This document shows positions 22,638-33,297 of a stretch of 64,000 nt of DNA, piece after piece. Under the pieces are notes generated by a model that saw only the letters and a list, made by a program, of their open reading frames with translations, had not been told where the DNA came from and did no database searches. The position numbers and the translations under genes are program-made. This DNA comes from Buddleja alternifolia (Eukaryota; Streptophyta; Magnoliopsida; Lamiales; Scrophulariaceae), in the NCBI GenBank assembly GCA_019426215.1, contig CM033400.1:19762568-19826567 (forward strand), written 5' to 3'. Position 1 is the stretch's first letter. Each line of letters begins with the position of its first letter.

Positions 22638-22677
22638 CTTGCCATCATTCCACGATTCGTGAGACAATGATGACAAG
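22638..22677 (-). other. A1 leader stem-loop 3
   Basis: CTTG-C-CATCATT (22638-22649) pairs with AATGATG-A-CAAG (22666-22677) with one mismatch. The 16-base loop is CCACGATTCGTGAGAC. Confidence 0.7.
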
Positions 22678-24139
22678 CCTCACGCTATTCCCTCTCACAT
22701 CCAATGATAGAAGGTGCTGGACTTAATCGGGAACTTTCGGGGCCCCTATTTATCCATTTATGAACGCAATATTTTAATATGGGGTTTTTCACGTATAAGG
22801 TCTCACCATTTTCAGTTATTTATCTCTTTTAAGTTATTTATCTCTTTTAAGTGATCATGCAACGTAGCATATCCTATAGAAGATACTAACAATAAATACC
22901 AATGAGCATGCTATTCATAAAGCGGGAAATGTGATCCTAGTTAAGCCAATTCTAAAACACCCAGAGCCATCAAGGTTTCGACCTATCTAATCTGAGGACC
23001 CGGACCCTATACTAAGGTCTTCACAGCTCCTCGAGCTTGAACGTCTCCATCTACATCTTCAAGATGTCTTCATCTCCATCTTCAAATTACAACAATACAA
23101 GAGAAAAGGAAACCTAACCCTCTCATGTACATAAAAATGCAAACATGGCACACAGACCTTAAATTAAAACGACTAGTCTATGGCTCGATCCGGATCACCA
23201 AAAAATCACATAATACATGCTCGCATTATGCTTTTCATAAACATAAATTTACCAGCTTTAATTAAAGATAATCTACTTAAATTAGTGGATCAATTAATTA
23301 TTTTCTAAAAATAAATTTCAAAAAATCCCCTGGAAAATCATAATTTTACATTAATCCGAAAATTAATTCAATTTTCAAAACTTTAATATTATTCAATCCT
23401 AGGAATCTATTAATATCTTATTAATTTTCCAAGAACTAAACAATAATTTCATGTTTTGGAAAACCTATGAAAAAGTCCTCTTTTCCATTTAATCCGAAAA
23501 CAGCTAAAATTCAAAACCATTTATTTTATTTTATTTCAAAAGTCCATAAAATACCAATTTTATCTCATACTTGGAATTCAAATAAAAGTAACAATCTTTG
23601 AAAGTACATGAAGAATTCCACTTCTTCATTTAATCATAAAGGCCCCCAATTTCAAAAAATTGCAATTTTATTTTAATATCGAAAGTCGATAAAATACCAA
23701 TTTTATCTCGTCCTTTCAGAATTATAATGAAAACCCATATTTTTGAAAAACCATGAAGAAATCCATTTCTTCAAAGGGGCCAATTTCAAAAATTCAATTT
23801 TATTCTAATTTCAAATGTCAATAAAATACCAATTTTATTTCGTCCTTTCAAAATTTAAATAAAAGAATCATATGTTCGAAAACTATGAAGAAGCCCATTT
23901 TCAAAAACTCAATTTTATTTTAATTTCAAAAGTCAATAAAATACCAATTTTATTTCATCCTTTCAAAATATAAATAAAAGCCCATGTTTTTGAAAAGTCC
24001 ATTTTTAGGCACAAGCCCAAAAAAAAATTTAATTACATTTTTAAACCCAAAACATAAAGTTACAAAATAGCCCCACAGGGCCAAATTGTAGTTTACAAAA
24101 ACTCAGGAAAAAACCCTAGGATCTAAATCCTAGTGGGAC

Positions 24140-24430
24140 CCACCGACACGGCGGCCAGTCTTTGATCATCACAAGGCAGCAGCCGCGCTGCCTCAAAAAT
24201 ATTACCTGCCCACGGCAGCGGCGCAACAGCGAGGATCGCTGTTCACGCCTCCACGCGCACAACTCCCTTGCTATCTATGCGCGGAGTTGCAACAGTGACC
24301 CGCTGTCCATCTTCGCGATTGGCACCGTCCGCCAGTGTTCACTTACAACGACGGCATCAGGTGTGCCCATGACGGCGCGTGAGCGTAATTGCGGGATCGA
24401 GCCCGTTTTTCATTGCCTTCTTGTGCATGA
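24140..24430. other. GC-rich island with hairpins in the A1 leader
   Basis: AGGCAGC/GCTGCCT (24174-24180 and 24187-24193, loop 6) and AACAGCGA/TCGCTGTT (24225-24232 and 24236-24243, loop 3) are perfect stems. A 92-codon plus-strand frame crosses the island but resembles no protein I know and is antisense to the element. Confidence 0.7.
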
Positions 24431-24673
24431 TGGTACATGAATCCTAAGTGCAATTTCATGACACAAAAATGCAGCAATTCAATTTTTGTCAAAACGCAAT
24501 TCTTTAGATTTCAAAAAATCCATTTTCAGATCCAAATCAATTTTCAGATTTAAATAATTTTAATCGGTCCAAAAATAAAATCATAAAATCCAATCCGTTT
24601 TTACATGTGATAAAAGAAATTTAAAGCACATAAACATAAACACATACAAAGAATCCGAGCCATGTCAAGACCT

Positions 24674-24687
24674 TGACTCTGATACCA
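24674..24687 (-). promoter_or_regulatory. A1 primer-binding site
   Basis: On the minus strand TGGTATCAGAGTCA, one change from the initiator methionine tRNA match seen in B1, one base from the 5' LTR. Confidence 0.92.
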
Positions 24688-24688
24688 T

Positions 24689-26077
24689 TGTTGGGATTGG
24701 TATAGCCCGGGGATCCAGCGCAGAGAAAAGCATGGATTTCAATAAAAATCCGGCATCCCCAAATTAGGGCTAGGTGGACATGGTATCATCGGATTCAAAA
24801 ACTAACTTGACAAGAGAGTTTTCTTATGTTTATCTCTTGAAAAACTTGATTAACGTCGTCTTTTTAAGCAACTTCCTGCTATACCTCTCTTGAATTTTAG
24901 CTTATGAGAAAATCGTAGGAATATATTTTTGGTATTCTTCGTACTCAACACATGAATTGGAAGAATTAGATGTGAAAGAGGTGGAAGAGAAAAGATGGAG
25001 AGAAATAATGTTACAACTCATAGTTGTGAATTATGAATTGCTTAAACTTAAGAATAAAACATCAATACACATATATATAGAGTGAGAGTCCACAATAAGT
25101 CAAACTCACACACCTATCCATACACGCCTCATATGGGCATGTATATGTACATTCCATACGTATATATATTTATTTGTTAAGATTTCTTCTATCTTAATTC
25201 TCTTCCTTAGTTAATTGGATCCACTAATTAACTAATAAGATCTTTCCATATAATTAGTCAACTAATTAAATAAATAGATCTTACCATATTCACAATATCT
25301 ATCCTAATATATTTATACGATCTTTCTATATCAATTAGTCATCTAATTAATTAGAATAGATCCTACCAAATATATTACAAGATATATTAAATATGTATAT
25401 ATATATATACACATAGACTTGGTGAACAAGTTAAATCCTCCACCAAATCCACACATATATACAGGCCCATACATGTATTTATATATATATATATATACAT
25501 ATATATTTATTCTTCTCTTTCACACATTAATTAATTAGTCTTTCCCAATTTAATATTTCAATATTAAATTGTAAGACTATTATTAATTAAGACCACTTAA
25601 TTAATTTATTCCTTTTCCCGATTAATTAATTCCAATTTATTAATCTGTCCATTAATTCACAAAGAATTAACTAGCCAATAGGTACTAAACTAAGTTAAGT
25701 GTGTGACCCCTTAGGCTCATTAACAAACTAGCAATAAGTCCTCTTATAGTCTAGATTAATTATTCATAATAATTAACTAGGCTTTGGATTAGCTTCACAA
25801 ATTAACCCATGGCACCTATCGGACGTGGTTCGATGTCTAGTAACGTTGCCATGACATCCTAGATGTTAACGATGAAATGCAAACCTATCCAGCTTTCGAT
25901 CTTCATATGAGTAGAATCCTTCCATTTTTATCCCATCTAAGGCTTAAGGTTTAGCGACGGTCGAAACCCTAGTAGCCTCTGAAACTATGACTGTGTTGGT
26001 TCCACTAATGATCCAGTCTTCCAGGCAAGGATCACCAATCCCTCTTGTAAGACAATGCTCTGGCCAGAGACTTTTGT
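24689..26077 (-). repeat. A1 5' LTR, truncated
   Basis: Matches 5037 to about 6519 of the 3' LTR with indels, then stops in the phrase 'agagacttttgt' at the first base of SIRE-1. The remaining ~640 bp of this LTR are not in the window. Confidence 0.85.
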
Positions 26078-27808
26078 TGGTCCCAAGTGGCATATGAAAG
26101 GGTCTAGAGGGGGGGGGGGGGTTGAATAGACCTTGAAGTCTTTTTCGACTTCAAAAACTTTCATATTAAAATGAGCATGGATGCTTGAAATGTAGGTGCT
26201 TAGCTGAGCGTCTACTTGAAGACTATTTTTAATAAAGTTAACTTAGACTCAAGATTTAAATACTATAACCAAGTAGGATTAAGCGTTTTGTTCTTTAATC
26301 AGGGTTAGCACAATGGGTCAGACGAAATTTCTTAAATACTATTTCAAGGAAGGGATGTTTCGTATCACTTTGAACGCTTGGATAACTGAGTGCTTGGGTC
26401 AGACGCTTCAGGAAAGTTAACTTAGACTTTGTGATTTTAGCAACTTACCAGAGTAGGGCAACGATTAGATCGCTTAATCAGGGTTAGCACAACGGAAATG
26501 AGTTTTAGCGTTCTTTTAGTTAATTTAATCGCTTTGCACTTTAACTTGTCTCTTTTAAAGATAAAAGATGTGATAATAATAATATGACAATAAAGATAAA
26601 TAACACAAGATGTATAAGGTTCACTGGGTGGTGTAATCCCAGCTACGTCCTTCTTCTCCTTTTTCACTCGGAGGAATTTACTAGGTTGATTTTCAAAGAA
26701 TCACACAGAATCTTCACAAGATAGTAAAGGGTGAAAATGATCTTGGGCTCCTTGATCACACAGACTTCAGCACCAATGAAGATCATCTTCTTCAACCTTC
26801 TCTCACTCAGAAATTCTGCCTGAAAGGGTTCAACAACTTTTATCACTCAGATGAAAGGTTGAGGTTTGTCACTAGGGTTTTGTTTGTTTTTTAAAAGATC
26901 AAACAACTTGAAATATCTCAGTTGGAATTTGGGTTTCTTCTTTGGAAGATGCTTGAGATATTTGTGACTGTCTGGAATGTAGATAAAAAGTTTGAAAGAT
27001 TTGGCTAGGGAGTTTCTAAGCTTTTTCCTAGAAAATGTACGTAAGATTTTTGGCGATAATTTCTCTTCTCTTTTTCGTACGTATCTTGTGTATCTTGTAT
27101 ATGTCTTGTATGTTGTATGTGTTTAGGGTTTGCTGGGGTAAGGTATTTATAGGCAATTTCTTGGGATCTGTCCGTTGGACACATGTAGGAGCGTGCCTTT
27201 CACACAGCACGTGGGTTTACCTAAAGTTTGACATTCCTGAAAATTCGCTGAAGCCGATTGGACGGGAGCAGCTGAAACTCTGAAATTTCTGACAGTCTGG
27301 TCAAAAGGTGGCTTGTCCACAAGTCATAGTGGCTTATCACATTTAATGCTCTTATCAAGCATTTAATGCATTTGAATTTATTTTCTGTTGAAAATAAATG
27401 TCCTTTGAATGATTGCATTTAAATCCTTTATGACTTGAGGATTTATTTCAGGTAAATCTAACATAAGTCGCTTGAGAGATTTTGAGCACTTGATCCATAA
27501 ACCCTAAAATGAGGTCTTTTAGCGTTTGATGGACGCTGAGAAGAAAATCTTTATCTCTGGTTGACTTCAGTCGCTGGTCTTCAACTTCTTCTCTAATAGA
27601 CTCACCTAGAATTCTACTAGCGATTCAGTCACTAAGACTTAGTCTAAATTCTATAAAGATAAAAATTACAAGCCTAAGAAATAAATTACAACTTTCAAAC
27701 GCTTATACATCAATCTATGAAAAACGAAAACTTACATTGTATTTTTGGGGTCTAACATTAAATCCTATCTTGTCATCATCAAAACATCTAACATGAAATT
27801 TCCTAACA
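26078..27808 (-). repeat. SIRE-1 3' LTR (1,731 bp)
   Basis: Matches 46678-48110, but has about 170 bp (after 26160) and about 130 bp (26600-26730) that the 5' LTR lacks. The second extra block is also present in the SIRE-2 LTR near 48111-48190. A G13 run lies at 26109-26121. No gene. Confidence 0.88.
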
Positions 27809-27822
27809 ATTTCCCCCTTTTT
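27809..27822 (-). promoter_or_regulatory. SIRE-1 polypurine tract
   Basis: Minus strand AAAAAGGGGGAAAT beside the 3' LTR. Confidence 0.85.
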
Positions 27823-28073
27823 GATGATGTCAAGACTTTTAACTCTTATAACTCTTTTATATTTTTAAGAGTTACTTTTAAAAGAAAAGGCCCGAAGGAA
27901 TATAAGTTAGCGTTAAGTTAGTAAAGTTAGCTAAAGTTAGATTAGCTTCAACAAGATGTTTCAGCGTTAAAACATTCATTCATTGAAAGAATTAAAGCAT
28001 ACATGTTTTACACTGAAAGAATATCATAAAAAAAATTCAGTCACTTTTTTTGTCGCTTCGTTCTTTCTTCACC

Positions 28074-30786
28074 TTATAGAACTTCTAACGCTAAGTCCTT
28101 CAAGAGTCGATCGATGTCAATCATCGTTGTATGTTGAATTTCATCATAATCATGCCTACGAAGTCTGGCGCTTTCATTTAGCTCTAACAACCTTTCCGTC
28201 CATTCCCTTGGTGGAATACCAAGTTCACGAATTAGATCCTGATAGATATCTTTTTGACGATCATTTGACGGTCTCCAATTGATAGGTTGTTGTAGCGGTC
28301 CGGCATATGCAGGAAATCCCATACTTTCTAAGAACTCGGGGTCCAATTCTGGAAGCGCGTACTTTCCGAGATAATACCTTGGCTTTCTTTTCTTGGATAG
28401 TATTTTCTTAATGCTTACTAATTCTTCGAACATTGAATGCCACTGTTTATTATCTATCTTGGAAATCGCTTTGGACTTTTCTTTATCTTTCCCCTTCTTG
28501 ACATTATCAAGGGAGGCCTTGAGTTCAGCGACATCTCGGCGCAAGAGTCTAACTTCTTCGACGAGAAAAGCAACTTGTTAAGCGACACTCTGAGCGGTCA
28601 GATGAAGCGTGTCTTTCAGTATCGGCTGAAGCGCTCTGAGCTAAGTGACGGTTGAATTCAGATGAGAGCTCAGCGACAAGAGGCAATATGCTCTTCATGA
28701 TAGAAATAATGCTTGTATTTGTAGCGTTTCCAATGTCACGACTCAGCGTATCAGACACTATGCGGATATGCCTATCAGCAGCCTCAAAGATCTTGGAGCA
28801 GGAACCCTCAATGTTGGTAAGCGAGTTCCAGACTACCTGAATCGCTCTCGGAATCTGAATCAGAAAAAGGACGCTCTGGGGACGGGAGAAATCCGTAAGA
28901 ACTTGAAACTGCAGCCTTACCTTTAGATTTATCTCTGACAAAAGGTTATTTAGGCTCTTGAGTAAGTTCAGCGTGCACTTCTTCAATCGCTTGATCTATG
29001 ATAGGATCTGCAATCGCTGGGGGCTCGACTACCGGGGCGCTAGAAGAGTCTGGCAAAGAAGCCTCAGGATGTTGAGCGACTTCCGCAGTAGGAGCAATGT
29101 CTTCTTCTATAATTTGGATTGGGGGAGAAGGTTCTCTAATACCAATGACCCAGAGGGGGCCAAGGGCTTCCATCACATGCCTTGGACTGATCAGGCTAGA
29201 TTGCGGGATAAAGAACATAGCGTCTTCGCGCTCTTCGGTACTTAGTTCAAGTTGCACACCTTCCGGTAAAGCAATCCCTGAAGTATAACAGTTGAAGAAG
29301 TCTAAAATCAAAGGCATGAGCGCTTGAGCGGCTTCTTGGTCCACTGGCCTAATCAGCGAGATCATCTTGGCCACTTGAATATTTGATTCACTAAAGAGCA
29401 CAGGGTGAAGAGTATATCCTTTGAAATTGTAACACCCGGAAAAGTGATTGAAACTGATGTCCAGCGCTTGGGCATTTTCAAACACTGCTCTCATTTCTCT
29501 GTGGAACTCAGCGAATTCACCGTGTTCATTCGAAACATCCACACGAATCTGACTCTGGCCTGGAAAAAGTGGTTGTTTACTTGATGAAGCGTCTTCATTT
29601 AGGTCAGGAAAGACTAGTTGAACAAACCTTGCATGAGGATGCAAAACGTAGCGTCCTACTTGGCTGTATAAGGCAAGTTGCTGGTGAATGTAGCTTTTGA
29701 TTGGTTGTCTATATTGTGGAAAAGCGCTAACATTCCCTGCAATAATCTGACGCTGTTGAAGCAAAAAGGTTGCATAACCTCGGCGTCTGTACTCTATCCC
29801 GAATTCGAACAAAAAGGGATATCTGATCAGTTCTTCAATGGTGTAAAAGTGAAGAACAAATTCTTCAGCGCACTTGGCTGTATTCATCATCCAACGTTTT
29901 CCAAGTTTGTCCGCTTTCTTTTGCTCTTTATTAGCGGAAAGGAACTTCTCAAAATGTTCCGTCTCTTCATCATAATCGTCAGCCCATAATCTGGCTAGAT
30001 ATTCACGAGCCTCATCTTCTATCCACGAGTTGACGGGATTTGGGCGCTCCGCAACAAGCGGTCCTTTACCTTTCCATAAATTAAGTGGATTAGGAGAGAG
30101 AGCGTTTTGGGAAGACTTGACAACGGAGGGGAGAGCCAAATAGCCTATCTTGTTGAGATCTTCCTCATCTAGATTTTTGTTCCAATCACTCATGTGGGGG
30201 TTCTTGAAAACAATCTTGCTTTGGCACAGAGGATAAAAAGACTCGTCCGAGCAACCGGTTAAATTGAAACGCTGAAGATCAAAGTCAGCTCTGTTGAAAA
30301 CTGGACGATGAATATACTCAGAGCGTGATTGAAGACGCTCCAAGTTATATAGTCGTAGATTGGCAATACGCTCGAAAATTTCAAACTTGTGAGAGTTGGA
30401 CATATCGGGCCGATGGAGAGTTGTTTGAAATTGTATTTCCAACTCGGCAAGCGTTTGAGTGTCTCGTTCTCTGGCGGCATAATAGAATTCAACATCGGGA
30501 GCATATCCGCGCGGGAAGAAATCGATGACACGAGGGGGAGGTCGCGTTGGCGTGGGAACAATGGCAATCGCTTCTGTTGGGATGGGGCCACTTCTATCGA
30601 CCTCTCAACGTTTAAAGTCGCTTCACTGGCTGATGATGTTTCAGCATCAGGAAGGGCTTCAGATGCTTCCTTAGCGATATCCACAACAGTTGCCATATCC
30701 ACATCTACTTCAATGAAGAGCATCAACGATTGGTGCCTCTTGAGGTACATCTTGAGCTGATACATGTAAGCGATTGAGAAAAGCAA
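28074..30786 (-). pseudogene. SIRE-1 extra gene, downstream exons
   Basis: Consecutive minus-strand frames: 30786-30259 (start of an acidic/Ser-rich part), 30442-28946 (498 codons; main globular part with NPLNLWKGKGPLVAERPNPV and EFVLHFYTIEELIRYPFLFE), 28986-28549 (helical) and 28544-28074 (coiled-coil-like start MRRDVAELKASLDNVKKGK). They are offset in frame, so several frameshifts or short introns separate them. The main part is homologous to 51872-51288 in SIRE-2 (NPLRLWKNKSPYIGDRPTSL). Position after pol is that of the SIRE env-like ORF, but I see no signal peptide or membrane anchor, so an envelope role is not supported. Function unknown. Confidence 0.7.
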
Positions 30787-30838
30787 GCAAAATTTCCACC
30801 AAGTAGAAATTTAGAAAAGAAAAGACTAAATCGCTTAC

Positions 30839-31014
30839 CCTGAGGAATATCATCGACTATTTCAGTAGCTTGATCTGTTTCTTGGACAGGTTCCTCAGGC
30901 TCTTGGACTACTTCTTTTGGATCTAAGTCGAGAAAAGAAGTTATAGGATCAGCCCGAATGGGAATATCTAATTCTTCAAGAGTGTTGAGAACATATTGAA
31001 TATTTGCTTCACAT
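30839..31014 (-). pseudogene. SIRE-1 extra gene, short exon 2
   Basis: On the minus strand an acceptor-like 'ctctttcag' precedes an open stretch reading AQCEANIQYVLNTLEELDIP...EPEEPVQETDQATEIVDDIPQ. It ends at a donor-like GGTAAGC near 30835-30841. It is acidic and too short for a standalone frame. Exact splice borders are inferred from consensus only. Confidence 0.55.
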
Positions 31015-31056
31015 TGTGCTGAAAGAGTTTTTATCCTAGCGTTAGAGACTTAGAAA

Positions 31057-32367
31057 CTAACGAGGAAAGGATAGAAGCAAATACTTACCCTGAACATTAG
31101 AAAGCCTCTCAAATTGAGTAGCGGCTTGAGGATCTGAGCTGATTTCGGGAGCAGCGTCAAAGGGAGGAACGCTTACTGACTCTCTAAGCGCTGGTTTCAC
31201 TGAAGCGCTAGAGGATGCTGCGGGAGTAGAAAGAGGAGTATGTCCTCGTGCAAGCGGTACTTCTTCTTCTACTACTTCCTCTTCCTCGGGAACGGAAAAG
31301 ATAAACGCTGGAGGAGGCGATGGTGATTTTGGAGAAGGAGAAGGAGATTTTTGTTTCTTTTTGGGCTCCGGCTTCTTCTTCTTGGGTTCAAGCTTATGTT
31401 TCTTTGCTGGCTTGGATGGCTCCGCGACTTTGAGAACTATCTTTCTCTTAGGTCGCTTGACCACCACTTCTTCTTCGGATGAAGAGGATGATGATGAAGC
31501 GGAAGACGCTTGATCTTCATCATCACTACGAACAACTCCTAAAGCACGAAGTCTCTCACACTCTTCTTTTGGAACAGCTGTACCACCTATCTTCCTTGGC
31601 TTTTGCAGCTCACCGATCATTTTCTTTCCGTAGAATTTTGTCGCTGGAATCTTTTTGACAAAAAATTTTGCATAACCGCAAGCGCTAAGAATACGACTTA
31701 ACACAATCCCATAAGGCTTGGGATTCACCGACTTGGCCATCGCTGCCTTGAAGCGATTAAAAATGTAGAGAGACCAATTTACCTTTAGTTTGGTCAGAAT
31801 GGCCACCATCATTTTATATTGGATGTTTGTAACTTTATCGAATGTCCCTTTTCTGCATTCGATCATCTTTGAGCATATATCCGCGAGAATAACGTATTCG
31901 CCCTTCACATCGTTCTTCTTGAAGTTCGGCTCATACGCAGTATCAACATCTTCTTTCTTGACCAATTCCCAGACTTTTGTAGCATCTCCGAGAGTGACGT
32001 GTTCCACCTCAGTGCCATCATTGGGTAGAACCAACAATGAAGAAATCAAGGAAGGGGTGAGAACAAAAGTCTCTTTAGCAAAAGGGAAGACGCATGATAT
32101 GGAATTTTCGTCTTCAGAAATCTGGGCATTGTTGAAAAAGTGTAGACACTTTTCTTCAAAATAGTTGAAAATAGTAGTGATCATATCTCTCAAACCAGAT
32201 TCTTGAACGATTGGAAGAACCGTTCGAAGAGGAAAGTTCTGGTTATCAAACAGGTAGTCCCAGTTAACCAGAAATTCGGCATTAACAGTGACTGGTTTTT
32301 CAGCACGGGAAGTTTTTCCGGTAGCAGACTTGGATGATTTAGAAGATTTTGAAGCTTTGGGTGCCAT
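31057..32367 (-). CDS. SIRE-1 extra gene, exon 1: putative plant transposon protein domain
   Basis: 436 codons. Basic Ser/Lys-rich N-terminus (MAPKASKSSKSSKSATG), then a globular part of about 200 residues (VNWDYLFDNQNFPLRTVLP..., FVLTPSLISSLLVLPNDG, NVKWSL-like helix, NPKPYGIVLSRILSACGY). This resembles the 'putative plant transposon protein' domain (PF20167) common in retrotransposon-associated plant ORFs; that match is from memory and needs a profile search. The C-terminus is acidic, then Lys/Pro-rich (KPAKKHKLEPKKKKPEPKKK). The frame ends shortly after a donor-like CAG/GGTAAGT near 31086, so it likely splices to the exon at about 31014. A TATA-type promoter lies upstream. Confidence 0.65.
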   Translation of the reverse strand: MAPKASKSSKSSKSATGKTSRAEKPVTVNAEFLVNWDYLFDNQNFPLRTVLPIVQESGLRDMITTIFNYFEEKCLHFFNNAQISEDENSISCVFPFAKETFVLTPSLISSLLVLPNDGTEVEHVTLGDATKVWELVKKEDVDTAYEPNFKKNDVKGEYVILADICSKMIECRKGTFDKVTNIQYKMMVAILTKLKVNWSLYIFNRFKAAMAKSVNPKPYGIVLSRILSACGYAKFFVKKIPATKFYGKKMIGELQKPRKIGGTAVPKEECERLRALGVVRSDDEDQASSASSSSSSSEEEVVVKRPKRKIVLKVAEPSKPAKKHKLEPKKKKPEPKKKQKSPSPSPKSPSPPPAFIFSVPEEEEVVEEEVPLARGHTPLSTPAASSSASVKPALRESVSVPPFDAAPEISSDPQAATQFERLSNVQGKYLLLSFPR

Positions 32368-32486
32368 TGCTGAAAGTTTGAAAGCTTTTTGAGAGAGAGA
32401 AGTATTTGCCTTAAGAGAGATGAAGAGTTTTACAGTAGAGAGAATTTGGGAAAGTGATAAAGTCTGACTGTAAAAACCTTGAAGGG

Positions 32487-32494
32487 TTTAAATA
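32487..32494 (-). promoter_or_regulatory. TATA box of the SIRE-1 extra gene
   Basis: TATTTAAA on the minus strand within CTCTATTTAAACCC, 120 bases before the ATG at 32367. The spacing allows transcription start near 32455 and a CT/CA-rich untranslated leader of about 90 bases. It is inside the element, far from either LTR promoter. Confidence 0.6.
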
Positions 32495-32574
32495 GAGGCA
32501 AAAAATAACTTCTCAATGACTACGATTTTGACACGTGGACAGTCAAAGAGTTTGAATTTTGAACGGAATAAAAT

Positions 32575-33297
32575 CTAATACGTTATGTCAACGCTGCCTT
32601 TTGAAAAACCTTTACCTATAAGGAAGACAGAGAGAGTGTAATACCACGCTCTTGGTGCTTGTTTAAGGCCATAGAGTGCCTTATCCAGTTTGTAGACCAT
32701 ACTTTTGCCATGGTTGTTGATGAATCCTGGAGGTTGCTCCACATAGACTTCTTCTTGGAGTTTACCATTCAAGAATACACTCTTTACGTCCATTTGATAT
32801 ACCGTGAATTTGTTGAATGCGACAAACGCTAGGAACATCCTAATTGCTTCAAGACGGGCTACCGGGGCGTATGTCTCATCAAAATTAATACCCTCATCTT
32901 GATAATAACCCTGAGCGACTAATCTAGCTTTGTTTCTTATAACAACGCCATCTTCGTCCATTTTGCTCCTAAAAACCCATCTAGTCCCAACAACTCCTTG
33001 ATGAGTTGGCCTTGGTACTAGCGTCCAAACTTTATTTCTCTCAAATTGGTTAAGCTCTTCTTGCATCGCTTCTACCCAACTTGAATCACTGAGTGCTTTA
33101 TCCACTTTCTTTGGTTCCATTTGAGATAGAAAACTTGCGAACATGGCCTCATTAATTGTAGCTGACCTAGTTCTAACAGGTGCTTCCATATCTCCAATTA
33201 CTAGCTCTGGTCGATGGTCTCTAAGCCATTTATGGTCTGGTTGGAAAGGGTTGAGAGACTCTTGGTTATCAATCGCTTGATCCATATTTGTCTCTTA
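32575..33297 (-). pseudogene. SIRE-1 reverse transcriptase, N-terminal part
   Basis: After an in-frame stop at 33295-33297 the frame continues ([20 protein letters not shown]). It reads through the SIRE linker ([15 protein letters not shown]) into reverse transcriptase: [67 protein letters not shown] (first catalytic Asp region) and [11 protein letters not shown]. It stops at about 32576 where sequence upstream of the extra gene begins. The YVDD motif, thumb and RNase H are absent. SIRE-2 keeps these parts at 53210-54478, which shows they were lost here by deletion. Confidence 0.9.

Larger units (their letters stand above)
22155..24673 (-). other. A1 leader (5' untranslated region, about 2.5 kb)
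   Basis: No gene. The gag-proximal part (22321-22681) carries three stem-loops with a repeated loop motif. The middle (about 23280-24060) is AT-rich with repeated 'aaaataccaattttat' phrases spaced roughly 100-150 bp apart. The primer-site end contains a GC-rich island (24140-24430). Confidence 0.75.
5037..26077 (-). mobile_element. Family A copia element (A1), gag-only, heavily interrupted
   Basis: A minus-strand element. Its 3' LTR is 5037-7160, and its 5' LTR is 24689-26077, cut off by SIRE-1. A tRNA-Met-type primer site lies beside the 5' LTR and gag at 22154-21385. The two LTRs share their start (TGTTGGGATTGG) and matching sequence for over 1 kb. Removing S1 leaves about 5.2 kb of internal DNA (7161-8296 plus 20662-24688) with a decayed gag but no recognisable protease, integrase or reverse transcriptase, so A1 looks non-autonomous. 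The right target duplication and remaining LTR are not in the window. Confidence 0.82.

Noticed and set aside
22321..22681. CRISPR-like spaced repeats
   Set aside because: Three variable repeats with unequal spacing inside a plant retrotransposon leader; explained as stem-loops.
24162..24440. 92-codon plus-strand frame
   Set aside because: Explained by the GC-rich island of the A1 leader, antisense to the element, no recognisable protein.
28074..32367. Host gene on the minus strand
   Set aside because: Although it has exon-like structure and a TATA box, it lies between SIRE pol and the SIRE 3' LTR and has a homologue in the same place in SIRE-2, so it belongs to the element.
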